Assembly: GCA_965279405.1 (NCBI GenBank)
Contig: OZ257157.1
Location: 2,418,001 to 2,482,000, forward strand
Length of the DNA stretch: 64,000 nt
Source of the DNA: CBDDIP01 sp965279405
Lineage (GTDB): Bacteria > Actinomycetota > Acidimicrobiia > Acidimicrobiales > Ilumatobacteraceae
Reading direction: 5' to 3'
Of this stretch, positions 41,978 to 50,437 are shown in pieces. The notes beneath the pieces were generated by a model. That model was not told the DNA's origin. It searched no databases and saw only the letters and a program-made list of their open reading frames with translations. Made by a program: the position numbers and the translations under genes. Numbering within the stretch: the stretch's first letter is position 1; the number at the start of each line of letters is the position of its first letter.

Positions 41978-43207
41978 TCAACGTGTCGAGGACGCCTTCG
42001 ACATCTGGGCTTCGAAGAACGAGCGCTCGACGTCGTTGCCCGACAGAGCGATCGCAGCCTCGTAGGCGCGTGCCGCGTCGGCGTGTCGGCCGAGGCGCAT
42101 CAGCAGATCGGCGCGAGTGGCGTGGAACGGCAGGTACTGGTGGAGGGCGAGCGAATCGACCTCGTCGAGGGCGACACCGGGCCCATCCACCTCAGCCACG
42201 GCGACGGCGCGGTTGAGTGCGACGACCGGCGTCGGCATCACCTGCAGCAGCTGGTCGTAGAGCTGCACGATCTGCGACCAGTCCGTGGCCGCCGACGACG
42301 CAGCGTCGCTGTGCACCGCGTTGATCGCCGCTTGGATCTGGTACGGACCGGGGCGCCCGCGACGCAGGCAGCGCACGACGATGCGCTGGCCTTCCTCGAT
42401 GAGCGCTCGGTCCCACGCGCTGCGATCCTGATCGGGCAGCAGCACGACGGCACCGGCGCCATCGAGCCGGGCGGGGCGGCGCGCCTCGGTCAGCAGCAGC
42501 AGGGCGAGCAGGCCGAGCACCTCCGGTTCGTCGGGCATCAGGGTGCCGAGCAACCGCGCCAGCCGGATCGCCTCCGCGCACAGGTCGGTGCGCACCAGCG
42601 CTTCGCCGCTCGATGGACTGTGCCCCTCGTTGAAGATCAGGTAGATGACGGCGAGCACCGGCTTCAGCCGGTCGGGGAGCTCGGCGTCGTCGGGGACCCG
42701 GTACGGGATCGCCGCGTCGCGGATCTTGTTCTTGGCCCGCACGATGCGCTGCCCCAGTGTGGCTTCCGGTACGAGGAAGGCGCGCGCGATCTCCTCGGTC
42801 TCCAGACCACCGATCAGGCGCAACGTCAACGCGACCTGGGCGTTGGGTGCCAACGCCGGGTGGCAGCAGGTGAAGATCAGCCGCAACAGGTCGTCGGCCA
42901 TCGGGTCGAGCACGTCGGTCTCGTTCTGTGCGTGGAGGAGCGCGGCTTGGGTGGAGCGGTCGTGGCGGGAGGACTCGCGGCGCAGCCGATCGATCGCCCG
43001 GTTGCGGGCCGTGGTGGTGATCCACGCCCCGGGGTTCGGCGGGACGCCCGTCTCGGGCCACCGCTGAGCGGCGATGACGAACGCCTCCTGGACCGCGTCC
43101 TCGGCGATGTCGATGCTGCCGAAGACGCGGACCAGCGTGGCGATCACCCGACCCGACTCGTGGCGGAACGTCGCCGCGATGTCCAGCATCTCGGGCTCGC
43201 TGTTCAT
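41978..43207 (-). CDS. ECF42-type sigma factor with C-terminal TPR-like extension
   Basis: A protein of 409 residues from ATG 43207; an ATG at 43189 and an open frame to GTG 43258 exist, but the extra part is encoded by an intergenic repeat. Regions 2 and 4: MLDIAATFRHESGRVIATLVRVFGSIDIAEDAVQEAFV, WITTTARNRAIDRLRR, and LTLRLIGGLETEEIARAFLVPEATLGQRIVRAKNKIR. The long C-terminal domain (about 185-409) is helical repeats (VYLIFNEGHSPSSGE, LCAEAIRLARLL, LLLTEARRPAR, PYQIQAAINAVH, NRAVAVAEVDGP), the extension typical of the ECF42 group. These factors are normally paired with a DGPF-domain gene; that gene lies just upstream. They are thought to need the extension for activity. Confidence 0.92.
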   Translation of the reverse strand: MNSEPEMLDIAATFRHESGRVIATLVRVFGSIDIAEDAVQEAFVIAAQRWPETGVPPNPGAWITTTARNRAIDRLRRESSRHDRSTQAALLHAQNETDVLDPMADDLLRLIFTCCHPALAPNAQVALTLRLIGGLETEEIARAFLVPEATLGQRIVRAKNKIRDAAIPYRVPDDAELPDRLKPVLAVIYLIFNEGHSPSSGEALVRTDLCAEAIRLARLLGTLMPDEPEVLGLLALLLLTEARRPARLDGAGAVVLLPDQDRSAWDRALIEEGQRIVVRCLRRGRPGPYQIQAAINAVHSDAASSAATDWSQIVQLYDQLLQVMPTPVVALNRAVAVAEVDGPGVALDEVDSLALHQYLPFHATRADLLMRLGRHADAARAYEAAIALSGNDVERSFFEAQMSKASSTR

Positions 43208-43212
43208 CTCGG

Positions 43213-43266
43213 GCTCGCTGCGCTCGCCTGCCGAGCTCACTCGCTGGCGCTCGCTCACCCGGGCTC
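43213..43266. repeat. intergenic repeat copy A
   Basis: Contains GCTCGCTGCGCTCGC (start 43213) extending to CCTGCCG, and GCTCGCTCACCCGGGCTC (43249-43266). Both blocks recur at 55460-55503 (copy B). It lies between the DGPF gene and the ECF42 sigma gene. Confidence 0.8.
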
Positions 43267-43287
43267 CAGTTGTGCTGCGCTTCGCCC

Positions 43288-43303
43288 GAAGCCGTCAGGC
43301 TTC
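43288..43303. terminator. hairpin overlapping the end of the DGPF gene
   Basis: GAAGCC and GGCTTC flank GTCA, a 6-bp stem with a 4-base loop that includes the first bases of the stop codon of the DGPF gene (43302). No T-tract. It could attenuate readthrough into the sigma gene. Confidence 0.4.
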
Positions 43304-43655
43304 ACTCAGGCTCGTCCTGGAAGGGACGGACCTCGACGGGGTTGGCGCAGGCGATGGAGGCCTTGGTGGCGACGGCCAGTGCCTCGTCGAGGTCCTCGGC
43401 CTTGATCACCCAGAAGCCACCGAGGTGCTCCTTGGTCTCGGCGAACGGGCCGTCGGTGGTGAGCACCTGGCCGTCGTCGGCGCGGACGACCGTCGCCGTG
43501 TCGGGCATCATCAGCCCGCCGCCGAAGACCCACTTGCCGCTCTGCATCAGCTCGGTGTTGAAGACATCGACTGCGGCGAACGCTGTCTGCATGTCGTCCT
43601 CGGACGGCATCGGCGCGCCGTCGACCATGTGCACGCTCAACATGTACTGCTTCAT
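43302..43655 (-). CDS. YCII-related (DGPF-domain) protein
   Basis: A protein of 117 residues from ATG 43655. MKQYMLSVHMVDG...DDMQTAFAAVDVFNTELMQSGKWVFGGGLMMPDTATVVRADDGQVLTTDGPFAETKEHLGGFWVIKAEDLDEALAVA carries the DGPF motif (TTDGPFAETKEHLGG). This domain is the hallmark neighbour of ECF42 sigma factors and is often under their control. Biochemical activity is unknown; the fold is dimeric alpha/beta like muconolactone isomerase. It is upstream of the sigma gene on the same strand, with a hairpin and a repeat between. Confidence 0.92.
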   Translation of the reverse strand: MKQYMLSVHMVDGAPMPSEDDMQTAFAAVDVFNTELMQSGKWVFGGGLMMPDTATVVRADDGQVLTTDGPFAETKEHLGGFWVIKAEDLDEALAVATKASIACANPVEVRPFQDEPE

Positions 43656-43742
43656 GACTGGCTCCTTGGGGTTGGGAGGCGGTGGCCTCACCCTGACAAC
43701 GAACGGGGGATCGGCGGTTTCGACAGGTCGCGAAGAAATCTG

Positions 43743-44360
43743 TCAGATCTCGGGTCGGGGCCCGAACTGCGGTCGACCGGTCTTCGTCCGCTTGACCTCG
43801 TAGACGCCGTCGATGGTGGCCAGCGCGGCCATCGCATCCCAGAGCGTCAGCGCGTCCGTTCCGGTGGGTGCCGGGTTGAGCACGGGCCCGAAGTAGCCGG
43901 CGACGGCGCCGTCGATCGCTGCGATCGGGATGCCGGCATCGTCGCCGACGAGCGCCCAGCCCTCGTCGGTGGAGCGGATGATCGGCTCGTCCCACGACTC
44001 GTCGTCCGCGGCGTCGATCAGGTCGGCCGGCAGCCCGGCGAGCTCGATGCCGTCGGCGAGGCGGGTGAGGTCGTCGTCGCCGTCGTGGTGGATGATCGTG
44101 CCGAACGAGGTGTAGAGCCGGCCGACCGCGTCGTTGCCGAATCGCTCCTCGGCGGCGGCGATGATGCGCATGCCGGGATGCTGGGCGTCGAGCTCGTCGC
44201 GGATCCAGTCGTAGCCGGGGTTGTCCTTGTTGCGGTAGCGGAGGCTGAACATCCGCCAGGTGACGTCCAGGTCGCGCTGCGGCGCGACCTCCACCACCCA
44301 CCGGGAGGTGATCCAGGTCCACGGGCAGGCCGGATCGAAGAAGAAGCGAACGGGTGTCAT
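43743..44360 (-). CDS. DsbA-fold protein, mycothiol-dependent nitroreductase-like
   Basis: A protein of 205 residues from ATG 44360 (GGAAGG upstream). N-terminal VRFFFDPACPWTWITSRWVVEV puts a CPWT motif at the start of a thioredoxin-fold domain; the Rv2466c family of mycothiol-dependent reductases has CPWC here. The rest (YRNKDNPGYDWIRDELDAQHPGMRI, DAAIDGAVAGYFGPVLNPAPTGTDALTLWDAM) matches that family's helical insert and C-terminal lobe. The second Cys is Thr, so a single-thiol mechanism or no redox activity is likely. It is divergent from the PilZ gene with 59 bases between. Confidence 0.8.
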   Translation of the reverse strand: MTPVRFFFDPACPWTWITSRWVVEVAPQRDLDVTWRMFSLRYRNKDNPGYDWIRDELDAQHPGMRIIAAAEERFGNDAVGRLYTSFGTIIHHDGDDDLTRLADGIELAGLPADLIDAADDESWDEPIIRSTDEGWALVGDDAGIPIAAIDGAVAGYFGPVLNPAPTGTDALTLWDAMAALATIDGVYEVKRTKTGRPQFGPRPEI

Positions 44361-44419
44361 CGGCAAGATCCTTCCCCAATCTGCCCCAAACGTGCCCTGC
44401 GCCAGGTAATTGTCTGAGT

Positions 44420-44752
44420 GTGGAGCGACGGGAAGCGGTCCGGCGAGTTGTCAAGCCGTTGGTGCGCGTCTCCACCTCGCGCCACCCGCACCTGCCGCTC
44501 GCCAACGCGATCGACGTGTCCGAGAAGGGCATGCTCGTCAACTTCGTCGAGCCGATCGGTCTGCTCACCGGTGATCGCGTCGTCGCCTCGATCGGCGACG
44601 AGCACCAGGACGCGCACTGGTGCCACGTGGTCGGTCACATCGCACGCGTCGAGCGCACCGGCGACGAGACGATGATCGCTGTCGAGTTCGACGAGCAGTA
44701 CCGCGCCGAGGCGGGTCAGTTCCTCGTCGACATCGGCGCGTCGTCGACCTGA
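44420..44752 (+). CDS. PilZ-domain protein
   Basis: A protein of 110 residues from GTG 44420. RREAVRRVVKPLVRVSTSRHPHLPLANAIDVSEKGMLVNFVEPIGLLTGDRVVASI has the RxxxR and D/NxSxxG-like motifs of PilZ: RR at the start, and DVSEKG for the second. PilZ domains bind c-di-GMP and regulate envelope or motility functions. No motility gene is nearby; the degenerate GGDEF-EAL protein at 31820 is the only c-di-GMP-related neighbour. The 3' end overlaps the convergent BrkB gene by 37 bases. Confidence 0.75.
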   Translation: MERREAVRRVVKPLVRVSTSRHPHLPLANAIDVSEKGMLVNFVEPIGLLTGDRVVASIGDEHQDAHWCHVVGHIARVERTGDETMIAVEFDEQYRAEAGQFLVDIGASST

Positions 44753-45609
44753 CCGGTCTCGATGTCGGCGACCTCGTCGAGTGGTGCCGAGCGCTCCCAC
44801 ATCACCGCGGAGATGACGACGATCACGACCCACACGATGCTGATCACGTAGATCCAGCTGAGCAGGGCGAGCGCGATGCCGATGCCGCCGAAGCCGCGGC
44901 CGTACCAGCTGAACCACGACGGCAGGATCACCAGTGACAGCGCCCACAGCGCAGTGCTGCCGACCATGCCGAGCAGCGCGCCGGGGCGCAGCTCGTTGCG
45001 CGGCAGCTGCTTGTCCAGCAGCAGTGCCGGCGTCGCCAGCCAGAACCAGTAGTTGGTGATCATCACGGCCGGGGCGACGACGAGGTAGGCCCACCAGCCG
45101 TGGCGGATCGGGTAGCGCTGCGCCATCTGCCCGATCCACATGATCCCGAGCACGAGCAGGAACCAGATCGCCCCGCGGGCGGACGCCTTCCAGCCGTGGA
45201 GCCGTTCGACCTGCCACGCATCGGCGAAGGTGCGCTGGAACGCGGAGGCGACGTCGAAGCCGCTGATCGCGAACGAGCCGACCACGACCACCGAGGCGAT
45301 CTGGAGCACGTTCTTGTTCTTCGGGAACGCGGTCTTCAGCACCTCGGCCGTCTCGCCGTGGAGGCGGAACTGGCGGATGAACACGTCGGCCAGCGAGAAG
45401 TTGCTGCGCACGTGGGCCAGGAGGGCGAAGGCGAAGATCGACAGCGGGATGATCGAGATGAACAGGTTGAACGCCATCAGCATCGACTTGCGCATCCCGT
45501 CGATGCCGAAGAACCGGCGAACGATGGCGGTGGGGATGCTGATCGCTCGGAAGGCGACGATCCGGTCTCTGCGCCGCTGCCAGCGACCGTCGCGGGTGAT
45601 CATGCTCAT
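44716..45609 (-). CDS. YihY/BrkB family membrane protein
   Basis: A protein of 297 residues from ATG 45609; the open frame before it is not protein-like. Six hydrophobic segments (MLMAFNLFISIIPLSIFAFALLAHV, IASVVVVGSFAISGF, AIWFLLVLGIMWIGQ, YLVVAPAVMITNYWFWLATP, LVILPSWFSWYGRGFGGIG, LLSWIYVISIVWVVIVVISAVMWE) fit YihY/BrkB. The family was once named ribonuclease BN and may be a transporter; its function is unsettled. The conserved Gly-Tyr-rich region FSWYGRGFGGIGIALALLSWIY is present. Convergent with PilZ. Confidence 0.88.
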   Translation of the reverse strand: MSMITRDGRWQRRRDRIVAFRAISIPTAIVRRFFGIDGMRKSMLMAFNLFISIIPLSIFAFALLAHVRSNFSLADVFIRQFRLHGETAEVLKTAFPKNKNVLQIASVVVVGSFAISGFDVASAFQRTFADAWQVERLHGWKASARGAIWFLLVLGIMWIGQMAQRYPIRHGWWAYLVVAPAVMITNYWFWLATPALLLDKQLPRNELRPGALLGMVGSTALWALSLVILPSWFSWYGRGFGGIGIALALLSWIYVISIVWVVIVVISAVMWERSAPLDEVADIETGQVDDAPMSTRN

Positions 45610-45670
45610 CTGGCCCCAGCATGTCCCGCACTGCGTCTCGTGTCCAGCGGACACCGTTACCGTTTGGTGC

Positions 45671-46078
45671 ATGCCCGAGATCGACAAGACCGACGCCGAG
45701 TGGCGCGAGCTGCTCTCACCCGACCAATTCGAAGTGCTCCGCCACGCTGCCACCGAACGACCGTGGAGCGGCAAGTACGTCGACGAGCACAGCGACGGCA
45801 CGTACCACTGCGCCGCGTGCCACGCGCTGCTGTTCGACGCGTCGACGAAGTACGAGTCCGGCAGCGGTTGGCCGAGCTTCTACGACACCGCCGAGGCGGA
45901 CGCGGTGGAACTCGTCGACGACGTCAGCCACGGCATGGTGCGCACCGAAGCCCGCTGTCGCGCCTGCGGCTCGCACCTCGGCCACGTCTTCCCCGACGGC
46001 CCCAACCCCACCGGCCAGCGCTACTGCATGAACTCCCTCGCCCTCGACCTCGTCAAGCGCGACCCCGGAACCGAGTAG
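45671..46078 (+). CDS. msrB: peptide-methionine (R)-S-oxide reductase
   Basis: A protein of 135 residues. Reduces methionine-R-sulfoxide in proteins. Zinc site: Cys47, Cys50, Cys96 and Cys99 (HCAAC, CRACG); GSGWPSFYD and GHVFPDGPNPTGQRYCMNS carry the substrate site with catalytic Cys119. No resolving Cys near Ser/Thr is obvious, so reduction may rely on an external thiol. Divergent from the BrkB gene; ends before a repeat- and hairpin-rich gap. Confidence 0.96.
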   Translation: MPEIDKTDAEWRELLSPDQFEVLRHAATERPWSGKYVDEHSDGTYHCAACHALLFDASTKYESGSGWPSFYDTAEADAVELVDDVSHGMVRTEARCRACGSHLGHVFPDGPNPTGQRYCMNSLALDLVKRDPGTE

Positions 46079-46121
46079 TCCAGCGCCCCTGACCGGCGCC
46101 CCCATACTCGCTTCGGTTGGT

Positions 46122-46162
46122 CCGAGTACCGAACGCGCGCTGACCGCTCGTTGAGTACTCGG
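46122..46162. repeat. inverted repeat CCGAGTAC/GTACTCGG
   Basis: Arms of 8 bp at 46122-46129 and 46155-46162 with a 25-base spacer, in the 199-base gap between convergent msrB and icmF. Too wide for a tight hairpin, but could pair in RNA or be a dyad site. Confidence 0.5.
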
Positions 46163-46175
46163 TTCGGTTCGAGTC

Positions 46176-46212
46176 GGGGCTCGAAGCGCCGCTCAGCGAC
46201 CGCTCGAGCCCC
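46176..46212. terminator. 9-bp stem-loop between convergent genes
   Basis: GGGGCTCGA (46176-46184) pairs with TCGAGCCCC (46204-46212) over 19 bases. It lies between the stops of msrB and icmF and is the best candidate for a bidirectional terminator, though it has no T-tract. Confidence 0.5.
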
Positions 46213-46261
46213 GGTTCCGCAGCCTCGCCCCGCCGCCGTCGCTCGAGAGCATGGTTTCGAC

Positions 46262-46278
46262 GCGCCCCGAGGGGGCGC
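46262..46278. terminator. 7-bp hairpin at the icmF stop codon
   Basis: GCGCCCC (46262-46268) and GGGGCGC (46272-46278) flank GAG. The stop codon of icmF lies in the right arm (46276-46278). Likely terminates or protects the icmF transcript. Confidence 0.4.
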
Positions 46279-49200
46279 TACACGTTGCGGCGGTAGCGGC
46301 CGCCGACGTCGAACAACGCGTCGGTGATCTCGCCGAGCGAGCACGAGCGGACGGCGTCCATCAGCACGGCGAAGACGTTCTCGCCCGCCAGGGCTGCAGC
46401 CCGCAGGCGCTCCAGTGCGGCCGGACGCTCTGACGCGTGACGTGACTGGAAGTCGCGCAGTCGGTTGATCTGGTCGTTCTTCTCGGCGTCGTCGCTGCGG
46501 GCCAGCTCCAGCGACTCGGGGGTCTCGTCGCCGTTCGGGTTGCGGAACGTGTTGACGCCGATGATCGGCAGCGTGCCGTCGTGCTTGCGTTGCTCGTACA
46601 GCATGCTCTCGTCCTGGATGCGACCGCGCTGGTAGCCGGTCTCCATCGCCCCGAGCACCCCGCCGCGCTCGCTGATCCGCTCCAGCTCGGCGAGCACCAT
46701 CTCCTCGACGAGCTCGGTCAGCTCCTCGACGATGAAGCTGCCCTGCAGCGGGTTCTCGTTCATCGCCAGCCCCCACTCGCGGTTGATCACGAGCTGGATG
46801 GCGAGGGCGCGGCGCACCGATTCGGCGGTCGGTGTGGTGACCGCTTCGTCGTAGGCGTTGGTGTGCAGCGAGTTGGCGTTGTCGTAGATCGCGCACAGCG
46901 CCTGCAGCGTGGTGCGGATGTCGTTGAAGGCCATCTCCTGCGCGTGCAGCGAACGGCCGCTCGTCTGCACGTGGTACTTCAACTTCTGGCTGCGCTCGTT
47001 GGCGCCGTAGCGGTCGCGCATCGTCACCGCCCAGATGCGCCGGGCGACGCGCCCGAGCACGGTGTACTCCGGGTCCATCCCGTTGGAGAAGAAGAAGCTG
47101 AGGTTCGGGGCGAAGTCGTCCACGTTCATGCCGCGGGCGAGGTACGTCTCGACGTACGTGAAGCCGTTGGACAACGTGAACGCCAGCTGGCTGATCGGGT
47201 TCGCGCCGGCCTCGGCGATGTGGTAGCCGCTGATCGACACGGAGTAGAAGTTGCGCACGTCGTGCTCGACGAACCAGGTGGCGATGTCGGCCATCACGCC
47301 GAGCGAGAACTCGGTCGAGAAGATGCACGTGTTCTGGCCCTGGTCCTCCTTGAGGATGTCGGCCTGCACGGTGCCGCGCACGGTGCGCAGCGTTCGCTCG
47401 CGCACGGCCAGCGCCTCGTCGGTGGTGGGCGTGCGGCCGTGCTCGGCCTCGAAGGCGTCGAGCTGCTGATCGATCGCCGTGTTGAGGAACATCGCCAGCA
47501 GCGTCGGCGCCGGGCCGTTGATGGTCATCGACACCGACGTGCTCGGGTCGCAGAGGTCGAAGCCGCCGTAGAGCACCTTCATGTCGTCGAGCGTGGCAAT
47601 CGACACGCCCGAGTTGCCGACCTTGCCGTAGATGTCCGGGCGCTCCGCCGGGTCGAAGCCATAGAGGGTGACGGAGTCGAACGCGGTCGACAGGCGGGTG
47701 GCGGGCTGCCCCTCCGACAGCAGTTGGAAGCGGCGGTTCGTGCGCGCCGGGCCGCCCTCGCCGGCGAACATGCGCGCCGGGTCCTCGCCCTCGCGCTTGA
47801 ACGGGAACACGCCGGCAGCGAACGGGAAGTGCCCAGGCAGGTTCTCCGAGCGCAGGAAGCGGACGAGCTCGCCGTGGTCCTCGAACTTCGGCAGCGAGAG
47901 CTTCGGCACGTGCGTGCCGGACAACGACTCGCGCGTCGCCCGCTGCGGCCCGGCCAGTTCGGCGTAGCGAGCCGGCCACGCGTCGAGCAGGGCGACGACG
48001 TCGGGCAGCAGCTTCGCCGCGGTGGCGGCCTCCAGGCGTCGAGCATCCGATGCGTCGACGCCGTCGGCTTCGAGCAGCGCGGCCGCGGCGCCGAGCTGCT
48101 GGCGCTGGCGAGCCAATCGGGCCTGCTGCGCGGTGACGGCGTGATGACCGCGCACCGCTTCGGCCACCTCGGCCAGGTAGCGCTGGCGGGCGGCCGGCAC
48201 GATCACGCCGATGTGCGTGGACACCTTCCCGTCGACGTGCGGCAGCTGGCCGGCGTCGAGGGCCAGCCCGTGCTCGCCGAGCACGGTGCGCAGGTGCTGG
48301 TACAGCGCGGTGACGCCGTTGTCGTTGAACCGGGCGGCGACGGTGCCGAACACCGGCAGCTCGGTGATGTCCACGTGGAACAGCTCGCGGTTGCGGGCCC
48401 ACTGCCGCCGTACGTCGCGCAGCGCGTCGTCGGCGCCGCGACGCTCGAACTTGTTGATCACCACGGCCTCGGCGAAGTCGAGCATGTCGATCTTCTCGAG
48501 CTGCGACGAGGCGCCGAACTCAGGCGTCATCACGTAGACGGGCACGTCGACGTGCGGCACGATGGCGGCGTCGCCCTGGCCGATGCCCGGCGTCTCGATG
48601 ACGACCAGATCGGCGCCCCACGCCTTCGCGGCGAGGATCACGTGGTCGAGGCACTCGGGCACCGTGCCGCCGGCGGCGCGTGTGGCCAGCGAGCGGAAGA
48701 ACACCTGACCGCTGTCGAGCGTGTTCATGCGGATGCGATCGCCGAGCAACGCCCCACCACCACGCCGGCGCGTCGGGTCGATGGCGATGACGGCGATGCG
48801 CACCTTGTCGGCCTGGTCGAGCCGGAACCGGCGCAGCAGCTCGTCGGTCAGCGATGACTTGCCCGAACCGCCGGTGCCGGTGATCCCGAGCACGGGCACG
48901 CGACGACGCGTCGCCGCTGCGGCGAGCTCGGCGATCAGCGCGTCGTCGGCAACGCCCGCTTCGAGCACGGTGATCGCCCGGGCGAGCGCACGCGGGCTGC
49001 CACCGAGCAGCGCGTCGAGGTCAACGGTTCCATCACCCTGCGGCGGCCGATCGCATGCGGCGATCATCGTGTTGATCATTGCCGGCAACCCGAGGCGCTG
49101 GCCGTCCTGCGGGGAGAAGATGCGGGCAACGCCGCGCTCGTGGAGCAGCGCGATCTCGCTGGGCACGATCACCCCGCCACCGCCGCCGTAGATGCGGATG

Positions 49201-49493
49201 TCGCCGGCGCCCTGCTCGCGCAGCCGGTCGAGCAGGTAGGTGAAGTACTCGACGTGACCACCCTGGTACGAGCTGACGGCGATGCCCTGCACGTCCTCCT
49301 GGATCGCGGCGCGCACCACCTCGTCCACCGATCGGTTGTGCCCGAGGTGGATCACCTCGGCGCCCTGCGCCTGCAAGATGCGGCGCATGATGTTGATCGA
49401 CGCGTCGTGACCGTCGAAGAGGCTGGCCGCGGTGACGAAGCGCACCGGGTTGGCAGGAACGTGGATCTCGGTCATCTCGGTCATCTCATGCAC
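46278..49493 (-). CDS. icmF: IcmF: fused isobutyryl-CoA mutase with B12 domain and G-protein chaperone
   Basis: A protein of 1071 residues, the usual size for IcmF. Order: B12-binding domain (about 17-150; SLFDGHDASI, His29 as lower axial ligand), a MeaB-like GTPase with the P-loop GTGGSGKSS (206-214), then the mutase barrel (about 560-1071). In the substrate site FPFAAGVFPFKREGEDP has Phe, and TVQADILKEDQGQN has Gln, at positions that separate isobutyryl-CoA mutases from methylmalonyl-CoA mutases (Tyr/Arg). It interconverts isobutyryl-CoA and butyryl-CoA, using adenosylcobalamin, and the GTPase repairs the cofactor. The start GTG 49493 overlaps the dehydrogenase stop by one base (TAGTG). Confidence 0.95.
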   Translation of the reverse strand: MHEMTEMTEIHVPANPVRFVTAASLFDGHDASINIMRRILQAQGAEVIHLGHNRSVDEVVRAAIQEDVQGIAVSSYQGGHVEYFTYLLDRLREQGAGDIRIYGGGGGVIVPSEIALLHERGVARIFSPQDGQRLGLPAMINTMIAACDRPPQGDGTVDLDALLGGSPRALARAITVLEAGVADDALIAELAAAATRRRVPVLGITGTGGSGKSSLTDELLRRFRLDQADKVRIAVIAIDPTRRRGGGALLGDRIRMNTLDSGQVFFRSLATRAAGGTVPECLDHVILAAKAWGADLVVIETPGIGQGDAAIVPHVDVPVYVMTPEFGASSQLEKIDMLDFAEAVVINKFERRGADDALRDVRRQWARNRELFHVDITELPVFGTVAARFNDNGVTALYQHLRTVLGEHGLALDAGQLPHVDGKVSTHIGVIVPAARQRYLAEVAEAVRGHHAVTAQQARLARQRQQLGAAAALLEADGVDASDARRLEAATAAKLLPDVVALLDAWPARYAELAGPQRATRESLSGTHVPKLSLPKFEDHGELVRFLRSENLPGHFPFAAGVFPFKREGEDPARMFAGEGGPARTNRRFQLLSEGQPATRLSTAFDSVTLYGFDPAERPDIYGKVGNSGVSIATLDDMKVLYGGFDLCDPSTSVSMTINGPAPTLLAMFLNTAIDQQLDAFEAEHGRTPTTDEALAVRERTLRTVRGTVQADILKEDQGQNTCIFSTEFSLGVMADIATWFVEHDVRNFYSVSISGYHIAEAGANPISQLAFTLSNGFTYVETYLARGMNVDDFAPNLSFFFSNGMDPEYTVLGRVARRIWAVTMRDRYGANERSQKLKYHVQTSGRSLHAQEMAFNDIRTTLQALCAIYDNANSLHTNAYDEAVTTPTAESVRRALAIQLVINREWGLAMNENPLQGSFIVEELTELVEEMVLAELERISERGGVLGAMETGYQRGRIQDESMLYEQRKHDGTLPIIGVNTFRNPNGDETPESLELARSDDAEKNDQINRLRDFQSRHASERPAALERLRAAALAGENVFAVLMDAVRSCSLGEITDALFDVGGRYRRNV

Positions 49494-50374
49494 TAACGGG
49501 CATAGTTGTGGAAGCCGCGACCGGTCTTGCGGCCGAGCAGGCCGGCTTCGACCATTCGGCTGAGCAGCGGCGGCGAGGCGTACAGCGGTTCCTTGAATTC
49601 GGCGTACATCGAGTCGGCGACGGCCATCGTCGTGTCGAGCCCGATCAGGTCGGCGAGCGCCAGCGGGCCCATCGGGTGGGCGCAGCCGTGCACCATGCCG
49701 GCGTCGATGTCCGACGCAGTCGCGAAGCCGCTCTCCAGCATGCGGATGGCCGAGAGCAGGTAGGGGATCAGCAGCGCGTTGACGACGAACCCGGCGCGAT
49801 CCTGAGAGCGGATCACGTGCTTGCCGAGCACGTCGCCGGCGAAGGCGGTCACCCGATCAGCGGTGGCCGGACTCGTCATCAGCGACGGCACCAGCTCGAC
49901 CAGCGGCAGCACCGGCACCGGGTTGAAGAAGTGCAGACCGACCACCTGCTCCGGCCGGCCCGTTGCGGTGGCCAGCTTCATGATCGGGATCGACGAGGTG
50001 TTGGAGGCGAGGATCGCGGTCGGCGACTCGACGAGCTTGTCGAGGTGCTCGAACACGCCGACCTTGGTGGTGGGGTCCTCGCTGACCGCTTCGATCACGA
50101 GCTCGCGGTCGGAGAACGCGGTCCAGTCGTCGGTGAACTCCAAGTTGGCCCACGCAGCCTGGTGCTCCTGCTCGGTGAGCTTGCCGCGGCCGAGCGCCCC
50201 GTCCAGCGAGCGCTGCACGCGATCGCGCCCGCGCTCCACGGCGGCAGCATCCACTTCGACCACCACCACCTGGCGGCCCTTCCGGGCGCAGACCTCGGCG
50301 ATGCCGGAGCCCATGAGGCCGCAGCCGAGGACGCCGATCCTGTCGAGTTCGAGAGTTGCCGGAGCGTCAGTCAT
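49493..50374 (-). CDS. 3-hydroxyacyl-CoA dehydrogenase
   Basis: A protein of 293 residues from ATG 50374. Oxidises 3-hydroxyacyl-CoA to 3-ketoacyl-CoA with NAD+. Rossmann motif GVLGCGLMGSGIAEVCARKG at 14-33, then ASNTSSIPI, GLHFFNPVP (catalytic His) and VNALLIPYLLSAIRMLESG. The family C-terminal signature MGPLALADLIGLDTTMAVADSMY is present. Closest in type to 3-hydroxybutyryl-CoA dehydrogenase. With icmF immediately downstream it would process butyryl/isobutyryl-level acyl-CoA. Palindrome upstream suggests control by the divergent MarR protein. Confidence 0.94.
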   Translation of the reverse strand: MTDAPATLELDRIGVLGCGLMGSGIAEVCARKGRQVVVVEVDAAAVERGRDRVQRSLDGALGRGKLTEQEHQAAWANLEFTDDWTAFSDRELVIEAVSEDPTTKVGVFEHLDKLVESPTAILASNTSSIPIMKLATATGRPEQVVGLHFFNPVPVLPLVELVPSLMTSPATADRVTAFAGDVLGKHVIRSQDRAGFVVNALLIPYLLSAIRMLESGFATASDIDAGMVHGCAHPMGPLALADLIGLDTTMAVADSMYAEFKEPLYASPPLLSRMVEAGLLGRKTGRGFHNYAR

Positions 50375-50384
50375 GTGCCCATGG

Positions 50385-50402
50385 TAGTTGGACTTCCAAC
50401 TA
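50385..50402. promoter_or_regulatory. MarR-type operator palindrome
   Basis: TAGTTGGA CT TCCAACTA, a perfect 8-2-8 palindrome, lies 10 bases before the dehydrogenase ATG (50374, minus strand) and 35 bases before the divergent MarR gene. Both strands would be blocked by one bound dimer. The site is almost certainly bound by the adjacent MarR protein. Confidence 0.7.
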
Positions 50403-50437
50403 TTCCGAAAGAGCCCGTTCCTACGTATGATCTCGCC

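Noticed and set aside
46581..48857. 758-residue plus-strand frame opposite icmF
   Set aside because: Antisense shadow; icmF is intact with all motifs.
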